Origin: Chara braunii
Lineage: Eukaryota > Streptophyta > Charophyceae > Charales > Characeae
DNA: 64,000 nt
Reading direction: 5' to 3'
NCBI GenBank assembly: GCA_003427395.1
Contig: BFEA01000001.1
Span: 13,361,268-13,425,267 of the forward strand
How positions within the stretch are numbered: the first letter of the stretch is position 1; each line of letters starts with the position of its first letter. A program made the position numbers and the translations under genes. Under the pieces are notes generated by a model. That model searched no databases, was not told the origin of the DNA, and worked only from the letters and a program-made list of their open reading frames with translations. This document shows positions 21,777 through 32,306 of this stretch, in pieces.

Positions 21777-21840
<64 letters not shown>

Positions 21841-22460
21841 GAGAGAGGACGAATACAAGAGGGCAGAGAAAGCGCGGGAGGGGGAGAGAGGAAGGGAAAG
21901 GAAGAGAGACAACGGGAGAGCGCTGCAAGATTCACGAGATTGGGCCCATTACAGACATAGCCGAATATTGTTCGTCCACCCGTCTACTTTCAACACGATG
22001 AACAGGCAACCGCCGCCATGTCGTAGAGAGCTGCACGAGCTAGCTCCAGGCAAGAGGCGAACCTGTCGGAACAATGCACGGTCAGGAACTGCTGGCACGT
22101 GCACGGTCAGGAACTGCTGGCACGAACGACTGGCATTGCCACGGGGTGGTGGATCTTTCTTCCGACGCGAGTTCGAATACGAATTTCCAGTCCAGAGATT
22201 CCTCGTCTTCGTTGCGCATCCTCATCGCCACAGGCTGTCCGCGTGCGTCCGTACCGTTAGTCGGTCGGAAAGTCCTCTACCGGAGGTGTCCTCTTCCCTT
22301 GCATCGCGCACTGCGCGTTGTGCGTTGCGCGTTGCGCGTCTTCAGCGCCTGCATGCATGCATGGCACTTCACCAAGACCCATCACTGTCTTCGCCTCCCT
22401 TCTTTGTGGATTCGCCCACCCGAAACCACCAGTGCACCTGAAGGGGGGGGGGGGAATCCT
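21395..22460 (-). promoter_or_regulatory. Probable SERRATE 5' UTR and promoter region
   Basis: Sequence upstream of the ATG. A long GA tract (about 21735-21850, CT on the transcript strand) is typical of plant 5' leaders and core promoters. No TATA box could be placed with confidence. A 23-bp direct repeat (GCACGGTCAGGAACTGCTGG) lies at 22076 and 22099. The region also has GC-rich, T-poor composition unlike the AT-rich DNA further right. The promoter call is inference from position. Confidence 0.4.
21735..21850. repeat. (GA)n microsatellite upstream of SERRATE
   Basis: A nearly uninterrupted GA tract on the plus strand, longest part 21779-21826. All long Ser/Leu or Glu/Arg frames here are artefacts of it. 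Confidence 0.95.
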
Positions 22461-22464
22461 TCCG

Positions 22465-22680
22465 AAGCGGCCTGCCTCAGTTGGTAAGGAAGGCGAGTCG
22501 CATCGCCGAGGTCGCAGGTTCAATGCCCAAATACCGCCTGGGCACCCGTGGTACCAACCAACTGAGATACTCATATGGATCCTCCTGGCCGGTATTGGTG
22601 GGGTCTTTCGCCAACACGGGTGTGAGTGCGAGTGTGAGTGGATTGCGTGTGTTGTGTGGGATGTGTGTGGGCCTTAGACA
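22465..22680 (+). mobile_element. tRNA-derived SINE candidate
   Basis: TGCCTCAGTTGG (near 22471) resembles a pol III A box and GGTTCAATGCC (near 22517) a B box, about 35 nt apart as in tRNA-derived SINEs. The following sequence (ATACCGCCTGGGCACCCGTG...) would be the tRNA-unrelated body. It begins after a G10 run. Length and 3' tail are uncertain. Confidence 0.55.
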
Positions 22681-23412
22681 CTGCTGATGTTCGATGGGGG
22701 TGGGGGAAGATGGAATGGGAGGTGCAGCTACTGGCAACATGTTCGGTCTTTGTGTTAGCCGGACCCCCACCTGCGACCCCAACCCTGCACCCCAAAACCA
22801 CCAGGGCGAGGGGCAAACACACATCCCCTTTCACTGTGAGAGGCAAAAAGCTATGCTTGCAGGAGTCCCCTGTATAGCTTTAGTAGTGGTAGGTAGGTAG
22901 TAGTGAAAGGTGAAGTTGAAAGACTCTGAGATGAGAGAAGATTATGGTCAGAAAGAAGGCATTCGTCAAAATAGAAGTGGGGGAAGGAGAGAGAGAGGCA
23001 GGTTCCCCATAATACTATAATGACAATAAAAGAAAAGGCCTGAAAGGCCATCCTGTCCAGATTTGACAGGTAATTGAATTGGTTGGGCTTAAAGAATTAG
23101 CCTTTAATAATAAATCACAGCCCCTCGTTTGTTGTCCTCTTCTCTCTCTCTGCCTACGGTTTACCGGGCAGTTCTGTTTGTGACGATATATATATATATA
23201 TATACAAATAATAAAAATTATTAAAAATAGTCTAACCACCAAGGGACTTAGCTCGGTTCGCAGCTGCACCTATACCAGTTACTTTTTATGATTTTGTGGA
23301 GCTTTCCATTTTGGGTAGTCTCGTGCAGTCCAGTAAAGTTGAGATGGGTACTTGGCGGAGTTTCGGGCATATATCCAGCTTCGCGCCTACATACTATTGT
23401 GTGAGTACCCTA
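22681..23412. other. Unassigned stretch
   Basis: No gene recognised. It contains a (TA)n tract at 23186-23204 and short TAG/GTAG repeats at 22880-22905. Confidence 0.5.
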
Positions 23413-23660
23413 TGATGATGAAGTGCCAAACGACTCCATCAATATGAGCTCTAAGGAGTCATCAGCCTATTATCCCTGGCTTATCTTTGATCCGTTGAGC
23501 GAGAACCCTTGCACACGGGGCCCCCAGATCACTATGGGCAACTTCCGTCTCTATTCAACTTGTGGGTCTCACAATCAAACAGCCTTTTACAATTGCATTC
23601 TATGGCTGCACAAAGCGCTAACTGGAGCCTGTTCTCACGCACCTCCGTTACTATTTAGGC
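23413..23660 (-). pseudogene. rrnL: Mitochondrial large-subunit rRNA fragment (NUMT)
   Basis: Read on the minus strand it follows LSU rRNA domain V: AGTAACGGAGGTGCG, CATAGTGATCTGG, CGCTCAACGGAT, GGGATAATAGGCTGAT, GACTCCTTAGAGCTC and GAGTCGTTTGGCAC. The GATGACTCC...GGAGTCGTTTGGCAC arm is the plant mitochondrial version, not the plastid or bacterial one. Several positions are changed (GATAAC to GATAAT, CACCTCG to CACTTCA), and homology stops abruptly on both sides, so it is a decayed nuclear copy of a mitochondrial gene rather than a working rRNA. Confidence 0.88.
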
Positions 23661-26451
23661 AATTATGTTAATCTAATGCCACTTGGAAATGAAAATTGAT
23701 TAGTCAAGTACCTATACTTTGATAAATAAAACTCGAGTCTGAAAGCACAAAATGTTGATTAGATCTCAGGCGAAATGCTTGAGCTTACAATCGCTTGGAA
23801 GTTGAAATTGTATCATCATCCCATCCTATGTATATGGGATGTCTAGCGTGCAATCATTAAGGTTTTACAATCTTAAACGTCCTTCGTTGTTCATTGTCCG
23901 CACCAGAACCAAAACACTATTGAGTTGGTGCACAATAGAACCTTTGAGAGATTGTACTAAAAAACGAGTTCGCAAAATAAGTGTTTCTTGTGGTTTTTTC
24001 GACGGTGCAACTCTATTCACGAGCCCATAGAATTTAGACGGAAAGCTTCTGCTCTTCGAGCCTTTGACAAGGTGGAAAACTTCATGTGCTAAGAAATGAA
24101 ATTATGCTTCGGAAGTGACTATGCAAGTTTGATCAGGCACAAAGTGATAGGAACCCTTGAGGGCCCTAGACAACACTTTGAGCCTTGTGAAGAATAACGA
24201 AATCATTGACGTACCTTACTAGGGTAACTCGGTCTCGGTCACCTGTTGTTGAGCTCACTCATTCGTACTACGTTGCAATTTTCCACAACGAGACAAACAT
24301 GACTTATTTCACACGTGGAGCATACATGGACACATGGAATGACGAACTCATTCTGGGGATCAGAGCTTGTCATGAAAGGAGATCACTGAATTTAACCATT
24401 CCTTTTAAGATCTTCGACCGTGTTTCCGAGATGCAGTTGAACAAGGAGTTTGAAAATGCGAGGTATAGTTGGGATACCAGACCGGACGTGGCAGGGAACA
24501 AAGCAACGTCGTTTTTGTATTTGCATTGATTACTGACGTACTTACCACCACATGTAGAGAACCTAAGTTCAATAAAGACTTGACAGTTGGACGATAACGC
24601 AAATTGCACTTCAGGTGTTGTTGCCACTTTGTGGCCTCGTCCTGCTCTTTAAGCCTCCGTATGTGCGCTCTTATTCAACATAATACATAATAAATCATTG
24701 TCTCGTTCCTGACCGGAAGCATTTAATTCATAATCCTACCGCACCTCACGTTCATAAACCAGTTTAACTTTGTCTCGTAGATATATTTGGAGGTTGACCA
24801 AGCGTTCGTTCTTCTCAGTGATCTTCTTTAACGACAGGCAATGACCCTCATCTTGAGTTCGTAATTTTTTTGATCTCCAACCATGCGGTTAGATAAATAA
24901 AATAAGTTGTGTGATGAAATAAGCGTTTTTTTCATTGCTCGAGTATCTAGCTGCGGTCCGGACACGAGGTACACCGGTTCCTGCAGTCATTCATAGGCAA
25001 GCAATTAAGTTCATATAAAAGTCATTTGTGAAAGAGGAAAACATTTCCCTCTTCAAAGTAGCTTGGAAGAGTTCCCTATGAAAGCGAGGTAGCTTGACAA
25101 TGCTTGATCCTCGGAGACAGGATGATGCAATGCTAGTTAAACGATTTATAAAAGTGAGTTTTACCTTGTCTCCCGCATACTTAGCATAGCACAACGTTCT
25201 TAAATCTCGCAAGCATCCAGACTCATGTAAAAATATTATGGTTGGAATCCAAGATCGCCCGAAAGTGCAAACATTAATGAGTGGAAAAGCAACGACGAAA
25301 CCGTCATGAAGCGAATGACCTCGACGACTTTACTCAGAAAGTCATCCACAAAGAGAAACAAGTGAAAGTTGAAGAACGACTTTCATGAAGCAGAAGGTAA
25401 GTATGAATCCATCGATGATCGGGTGTGACTTACCCATCGGCGGTGCCTTTCTGGGTTTCCTCCCTCATTGAATCGCCCTAAAAAAAACATCGGGCGTAGA
25501 CCAAGAACCAACACTCATCATTCTCGTCCAACCTCACAGTTGAAATCTCATTTCGGGATGAGAGCATTTGGTGGAACCGGTGAATCATTAAAGTCAAATG
25601 GGACAGAGGACTCGTCCTGCTGAAGCGACCGATCTCGTTAAGGCGAAGAGGCACAGTCAACAACATATAAATGCATAGAAGGTCACGTCAAGAATCGAAT
25701 AATAGGTTTTCTGTATAGCCTATTAGTCGTAGGTTTGGCCTAAATAAGTATTCGCAGATATCACAATCTCATCAAATTAAATTAGCAAAGCAAGATATCA
25801 TCAGCAGTCGGACAGTGTCCGACACGTAGAACTACCGGGCAGATACCCTTATGAGGGTTTCTGCCCCGACAATGTGATTGTCTTATTTTTTAGAGCATGT
25901 TAATGAATACTTGAAATTTCAACGTTTTTTTTAATATTATTTATAAGAAAACCCAAAGTTTTTTTCAACCAAACTTGACAGTAGTCCATAGAGTACATAC
26001 CACATTAACAAACAACGAAAGAAAACAAAAATAATAATAAATATGAGAAGCTTTACAATTTTCAAAAAATTTAGAAATGATCACCAAAAACGATTTCAAT
26101 TGGTAAAAAAACTCTATAACTTTAGGAAATTGTTACCACAAACAATTTCAACGGTTAAACAAAAAAAAATAGAAACTATAAAAATAGGGTAAACAAAACA
26201 GGGTTTCAATGTTATTCTTAGTTAATATGGTCAACCACTTGTTTCATTTTTTTTTATGTATTTTCTACTACATTAATTTTAATAAAGGACGAATCAATCT
26301 TAGGGACTGCTAATTCATCTTGTTGAAGTACGTGTTTTTTACCAGTGCATTATCATCCTCAAAATTTTATTTCGTTGTCTAGCAGGGTACTTAGCAATTT
26401 TCAAATCGACGCTAACATGTTGTAGCAACTACCGAACCAAATACCCAGGGG
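23661..26451. other. Unrecognised AT-rich stretch, possible decayed coding pieces
   Basis: No gene can be named. On the minus strand, 24640-24835 reads as charged, coiled-coil-like peptide (LKKITEKNERLVNLQIYLRD) interrupted by stops. A segment at 25242-25272 (TTGGAATNC..GATCGCCCGAAAG) recurs at 56090-56120. 25880-26340 is A/T-rich and featureless. Confidence 0.4.
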
Positions 26452-26760
26452 TGTGGCGGACCCACCAGGTGTGGTGCTCCGCCTATGACAGAGATGGAGA
26501 TGGAGGATGAAGGGGGAGCGAGATGGCACAGCGCAACTCTCACGGGAGACTTCAACGCACGTACTCCAAGATGTGCGAATGTAGAATGAATCGGAAAACA
26601 AACAACAGTTGGGGTATACCCCAACAGACTGACGAGACTGGACTGGATTGACTGGTATCGACAGAGGTATCGACCTGGACTGGACTACCCCGAATACAAC
26701 ACAGGCCTGTGAGAACAGGCCAAGGGGCTGGTATCACAGGCCAACAAGAGGTCCGCTACA
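26452..26760 (-). repeat. 3' LTR of the chromovirus
   Basis: 309 bp with the same TG...CA ends as the other LTR. The expected polypurine tract just before it (26761-26775 on the plus strand) is weak (AGGTTGAGGATCG on the minus strand), perhaps through decay. Confidence 0.95.
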
Positions 26761-27872
26761 CGATCCTCAACCTGTGATGGATCGCGTAGATACAAGCACG
26801 CTTCCGCCAAGAAGCGGAACTCTACCAAAGAAAAAGAAAACCTGAGTAGTTTAGGATGCGGAGCAAGCTCCATGCTGAGTCCATGCGACGCAACCTAGGA
26901 TAGAAAATGTTACAAAAACAGCAATGTCACAGCTAATAACCTAAGTGAAAGCAGAAGCAACTAACTAGCATACATATTATAGGAAAGCAGAAAGTAATGA
27001 CAACTAAACCCTAAAATGTTGGAGGCGGTAGCCTCAGTCTAGAAACAACTCACTAATGTATAAGTCATAAGAACAGCAAAAGCAGAAACAACTAAATCAT
27101 ATAAATGTCAGAGGTAGTAACCTCAGTATGAGAGCAACAAAGCAACAAAAAGACAACCATATGTCACATGAGGAGTGTGTCGCGAACCAAAGGTTGGGAT
27201 GGTCTCTGAGGATGGCGAATGCAACCTAGGGGTCGATAACTCATAAGGGTATCCACACAAAATGGCAGGGAGACACATGTCATCAGACTCAATGAGGGTA
27301 GGGAAATGGGAGCGAACAGAACCAATGACCCCAACAGATAGACCATCAGGGCGAATAATGCTCGACTAAGGGGTGACCGCTAGGGAGGGTCAACCATGCA
27401 AGGGAATAAGGGAGCTTGATATACTGGGCGCACCTAGATGAAGCATGCAAGGCTGCCTAACTAGGGCGTGAGGACCGGCAGAGGGTAGAAAAGTGATGGG
27501 TAAGGGAATCATGCAAATGACTCGTAAGGTGAGGGAAGTCGGAGCTAGATCCGTAAGCTAGGAAGCAAGGGCAACGCTACGGTCCCGATGCCTATGCGTA
27601 TACCAAGGGAGAGTCAAACTTAGAGGAACCCGACGAAGGGAGACCATCATGCAACACAACCAGGGTACTGTACAGGGTATGGTGATAAGAGAGCGACAAC
27701 ATTTGAAGTAGGCAGAGCTGATCGTGATGAAGTACATGAAGCTGTCGATGACGTCCATGATGAGAAGTCCGGAATGCCGTCGAGAAAGAGCCGCAACGTC
27801 GACGAGCTGATGTGGCAAAACGGAAGTGGATGGAGTAATGAGAAGTCAAAGACGTGGGAAGATAAGTCAGAG
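26761..27872 (-). other. Chromovirus 3' untranslated interior
   Basis: No coding motif. It contains a diverged direct duplication of about 100 bp (26950-27045 and 27046-27140), with AGCAGAAACAACTAA, GGCGGTAGCCTCAGT and ATATAAATGTCAGAGG words. Confidence 0.65.
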
Positions 27873-28070
27873 TCAATCGTCGTATCGAGCAGGGCGACGA
27901 CGAGTGCGCTGTGGACGCTCAGAAGCATCCGACTGGTGCTGAAGGTTTGCCTCAGATGGAGCAGGCTCGGCTTCAGCGGTCTCCTCAGCCAAGGGAGAAG
28001 GAGGAGGGTTAGTGGGCTGAGGGGGAGAAGTCAACCCAGCACGACGAGCACGGTCATAAGCACGCACTAA

Positions 28071-28214
28071 CATGCGAGCGTGCTGCAAGTGCTCGAGGAA
28101 CTCCCAGGTAGCCTCCTCATCAGGGTAACCCTTCCAACGTACGAGATACTCGGCGTGTGGAGGGTTGTCGTTGGTGACTCGGCGACCAATGATGTATAAA
28201 ACGGGGAACTCCTC
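28071..28214 (-). pseudogene. Chromodomain of the retrotransposon
   Basis: FPVLYIIGRRVTNDNPPHAE then YLVRWKGYPDEEATWEFLEH is a classical chromodomain, within the frame 28355-27873 that begins with the integrase-tail words VYHVSLLRSYH. It would have steered integration to histone-marked chromatin. The aromatic cage positions (Y near the start, W of RWKGY, W of ATWE) appear conserved. The frame ends with an Arg-rich tail at 27873. Confidence 0.93.
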
Positions 28215-28351
28215 GTGACCGTCCACCATGATGGGTGGAGGACGCTTATATGGTCGTCCAGCGAAACGCTCAGACGGTCTGTGGTAGGAACGTAGTAACG
28301 AGACGTGATAGACATCGTGCACACGAACCTGGCGTAGGTAGTCAGGCAACT

Positions 28352-29541
28352 TCACACGGAAGTTGACTGGTTAGAAGCCGTATCAGGACCGACGGCCTGG
28401 AGAATGCGGCATGGGCCAAAGAAGAGACGCCGAAACTTGCGAAGCGTGTCCGCTTCGAGCTGTAAGTAGCAGGCGTCGATAAGCACATCATCACCGACTT
28501 TGAATGGATGATTCATCCTCGATCGGTTCGCACGTGTGGCCATGCGAGTCTGGGAAGCGGCTATGTGCTCATGTGCGGTCTTCATGATCGACGTCATGTG
28601 TGCAACCCAATCATCTAGCGTGGGACAACTCGTGTCGCGGTGCATCTGTGACGGTCTAAGGAAGTCCGTGGGAACACGAGGGTGATAGCCGAGGTCGCAA
28701 TACTAAGGCGACATCCTCGTGGCTGGCAAGACAGCGTGGTTGTAGGCTATCTCCGAGTGGGCAAGATGGAGATCCCACTGTTGGTCGTCACGAACAATCT
28801 TTCGGAGAATATCTCTGAGAGTCCTGTTCGTGACCTCGGTCTGACCATCAGTCTGGGGATGGTAAGACGAGGAGAAGCGGAGCTGGGTGTAGTATACCTC
28901 GTGGAGCCGTAAAATCGGTTGGTAAAGCACAGGTCACGGTCAGATATGATACTCAGAGGTAAGCCGTGGTCACGCACGACTCAGTCAAACACGATGCCGG
29001 CGACCTCACGTGCACTGATGGCATAGCGGCACGAAACAAAGTGTGCACGCTTCGTGAAGCGTCCGACGACGACCAGGATAGCCTCATGACCGCGGGAGGT
29101 CGGAGGACGAAGATGACCGATAAAGTTCATCGAGATGGACTGCCAACGACCCTCAGGGATAGGAAGAGGCTGGAGCAAACCATAAGGCAAATGGTCCACA
29201 CTGTTCACCTCCTGACAAGTGTGACACTCTGCGACGTAGTCCTTCACAAAGTCCTTGCGCTTCGGCTAGACGTACAGGCGGCTCACACAAGCCAACGTCT
29301 TGTGGAAGGCCATATGACCGGCGACTGCCTGGTCATGGAACTCTGCTACTGCCCGGACACGTAGTTGTCCAGTGGAGGGAATGCAAATACGGGGCTCTCT
29401 GGTGCCATGTGAACCGTGCCAGTACACAAGACTGTTGTCCCCGAAAGAGTAGTTCGGGACGGTCTTGCCACTCCAAAGGGTCGCATCTATGTTGCGATAG
29501 TCGGGGCAGTGGCAGTACTGAGTGCGAAACTCGTCGATCAC
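28352..29541 (-). pseudogene. Chromovirus integrase, catalytic Asp changed to Asn
   Basis: The HHCC zinc domain reads AVAEFHDQAVAGHMAFHKT ... CHTCQEVNS. The core follows: WQSISMNFIGHL (family SMDFI; AAC at 29127-29125), VVVGRFTKRAHFV, HGLPLSIISDRD, then SSSYHPQTDGQTEVTNRTL with the catalytic Glu in another frame. So the first Asp is lost while the second Asp and the Glu remain. Frameshifts or stops occur near 29262, 28970, 28870 and 28690. The C-terminal part continues at 28645-28352. Confidence 0.9.
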
Positions 29542-29688
29542 CGAGTGGTGGACGGTGGTGACCGAGATGGCAAGGAGCTGAAACTGCTCCTGATCATGGT
29601 CAGGGCGCCGGGATAAGGCATCTGCGACCCGATTAGTCTCACGCTTGATGTGCTCAGTGGTAAAACTAAACTCGGATAGGTCGGGCCA

Positions 29689-30386
29689 CTAGTGAGCCTG
29701 TCGAAGAGTGAGCTTCAACTTTGTCAGAAAAGCCTGGACAACAGAGTTGTCCGTGCGCACCGTGAATGGTGCCCTGTGCAGGTAGTGATGCCAGTGCCGA
29801 GTGACATAAACTACTGCGAGAACCTCACGTTCATCAGCAGTGTAGTTTATCTCGGCGGGCAGGAGCTGGCGGGAGTAGAAGGCTATCGGACAATCACCTG
29901 AGCGAGACTCGATAGTGTCGTCATCGGCGATGGTAGGAGAATAATCAATAGAAGGCTCGTCAGTAGCGGGACGAGTAGGCATTAGGTGGGAGGCAGTGGT
30001 AGGCGCAGGGGGTGGGAAGCGAGGGATACTAGGATGAGAGGAATCAGGAGAGGAGGGGAAAGCATGAGAAAGCACTGCTCCTACAACAAAGTCTGACATA
30101 TCGGTGGGAAGGATTAAAGGGCGATCAAAATCGGGAAGGTGAAGAACCGGTGCACATGTCCCCGCCTTCTTGAGGGCGCGGAAGGCGTCCTCGTGGAGGG
30201 GTGTCCAAGCCCATGACAGGTTCTTCGGAGGAGGGTGGAGGTAAGGACGTAGGAATACCTAGCATATCCTTGGATGAAATTACTATAGTAGCTGGTAAGG
30301 CCTAGGAAGCTGCGAAACTGCTTGATGGATGTGGGCACGGACCACTCCGCAATAGCAGTGATCTTCTCGTCGTCCATGTGGAGACC
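29689..30386 (-). pseudogene. Chromovirus RT connection and RNase H
   Basis: 30377-30240 reads KITAIAEWSVPTSIKQFRSF and LGLTSYYSNFIQGYA, the thumb/connection motif. After a frameshift near 30200 comes RNase H: TDMSDFVVGAVLS, PIAFYSRQLLPAEINYTADE, REVLAVVYVTRHW, FTVRTDNSVV and LKLTLRQAH. The three acidic catalytic positions (D of TDMSD, E of DERE, D of RTDN) are still present. A Pro/Ser-rich insert separates the first two motifs. Confidence 0.88.
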
Positions 30387-31250
30387 CTAGTCAGACACGT
30401 AGCATCCTAAGAAATTCACTTTGTGTTGTGCAAAGCGGCACTTGCTCAACTTGGCGTAAAAGTCATGTCTACACAAACAGTCAAGGACGTCGCGGAGGTG
30501 TCTGAGATGCTCCTCAAGGGTACGACTGTAGATCAGGATATTGTCGAGGTAGACGAGAACGTACTGCTCTAGGATGTCCCTGAAGATGTCGTTCATCGCC
30601 CTCTAGAAGGTAGCGGGTGCGTTGGTGAGGCTGAATGGCATCACTGTAAACTCATAGTGGCCGAAGCGGGATCAAAACGGGGTCCTCGGCTGGTCCGCTG
30701 CAGCGACGCGGATCTGATGGTAACCGTTACAAAGATCAATCTTCGTAAAGAAGCCGTTGCCTGCTAGGCGGTCGAACACCTCATCGAAACGAGGCATGGG
30801 GTAACTGTTCTTAACCGTGTAGCGGTTGAGACCGCGATAATTGCTGCAGAGACGGAGAGTTCGATCCGCTTTGCGAGCAAAGAGAACGGGTGCACCCCAC
30901 GGGGAGTTGCTAGGTTCAATGAAACCCAGTCTCAAGAGCTCCTCAAGCTAACGCTTGAATTCGGTGGCCTCTGGGATCGAGAGTCTGTAGGGTGCCTGGT
31001 GGTGAACACGATAGTCAGGCACAAGCTGGATGGAATGCTCGACGTCGTGGATTAGTGGGATGCCAGCGTACAAGAACGACGATGGGAAAACGTCGTGGTA
31101 CTCTCCAATGAGGTCACTAACTGCGGGCTCCAGGTCGGCCGTATAGCGTGCGAGTTCCTCAGCGTCAGCATCGGCGCGAGACGATGGGATGGACTCGACA
31201 GACGACGGAGGATGGGAAGTAGAGATGAGAGCCATGGAGATAGAAGGAGG
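30387..31250 (-). pseudogene. Chromovirus reverse transcriptase, YLDD changed to YLDN
   Basis: RT motifs in order: [30 protein letters not shown] (usual CIDYR), [46 protein letters not shown], then YVLVYLDNILIYS. The second catalytic Asp is Asn (AAT at 30542-30540), and stops sit at 30674-30672 (TGA where the family has Arg) and 30605-30603 (TAG where it has Gln). Each fits a single C-to-T or G-to-A change, so the enzyme is dead. Confidence 0.92.
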
Positions 31251-31393
31251 ATCTGGCTCCAGAGGGATGAGCTCGACGTCGGGACAGGGTGGATCATAGT
31301 GTAAGAGATCCGTAACGTTCACCATAAAGAAGGTGACGTTCACCATAAAGAAGATGAGCTCGGCGTCGGGACAGGTTGGATGAAGTGAGTGAA

Positions 31394-31940
31394 CTATCGA
31401 GGCGAGGTGACATTGATCGTAGGAGATGAGGTGGGCACGGAAGGCTCCGGGGGAGGAGGATCGGGGCGTGGTGTCGCAGTGGTACCTATGAAAGGTACGC
31501 GATACGTCTGTCCACACTTCGTTTTGAGAACGAGAGCATTGGTCGCCCAATCGGCCTCTATGCTGCGAAACCGACGAGACCACGGAGTATCAAAAATGAA
31601 ATCGTACCCCGTCTCCATCACATCGAAATGTGTAGAGGAGCGGTGGCGACGAGACGCTTGGGGACGATCAGTCGGCTCGATAGTGAGGAAGAAACGGAGG
31701 TCGGTGACCGTTTGATCGAAGAAGCGCTGGGTCTTGTCATACCTTAGGGTAACAGAGATGGGAGTCGGAGACCCTGTTGTGGGTAAGCGAGCTTCTTTTA
31801 CCACACATGGGTGAATGAAGTCGCCCTAAGAACCGGAATCCCACAACGCTGAGTACACCCTCGTGGAGGTCCCCAGTCGTACTGGAATGATTAGGAGGGT
31901 GCGATCAGGGTCAGAGAGGATGGTGAGAAGGCGACGCAGT
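31394..31940 (-). pseudogene. Chromovirus aspartic protease, stop at the active site
   Basis: The minus strand reads LIIPVRLGTSTRVYSALWDSGS-stop-GDFIHPCVV. DSG is the aspartic protease catalytic triplet (31840-31832), and a TAG (31828-31826) follows directly. The frame then continues to YDFIFDTPWSRRF, the counterpart of the family's DVILGxxWL motif, and IEADWATNALVL. The protease would have cut Gag-Pol. Confidence 0.85.
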
Positions 31941-32306
31941 GCAACGACACGGAGGGTGAGTCACTCTTGACGAGCCTGAAGCATGCTCAAGTCCAGAAGA
32001 GACGAAACAACGTCCTCGCGAGTCGCAAGCTGCTCACTGCAACGGGCTGAGTGAATGGCTCGACGCGTCGATAGTCGCATAGGGGTGAGAGGGGAGACGG
32101 TGGTGTGCGGAGGCGCAGACGGTACTATGACAGAGGGCTGAGTACACTCTGCCGGGTCTTGCGATACCTCAACTCCAGTAGCGAGAGGGGCAAACCGCGA
32201 CGGGATGTAGAGAAGCCGACTACTGAGGAGGGCGCAGGTGTACACTGCACCGTGGCTAGGAGGCGCCGCGGGGATGCGAGGCGTCGGGGGGGGGCTGAGC
32301 ACGACG

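Noticed and set aside
22074-22677. Plus-strand frames of 119-157 codons upstream of SERRATE
   Set aside because: Three overlapping frames are open at once, without motifs, over a GC-rich and SINE-like region.
23413-23660. A functional rRNA gene or a plastid insertion
   Set aside because: Only domain V is present, universal positions are changed, and the 2450-region arm follows the mitochondrial rather than the plastid version.
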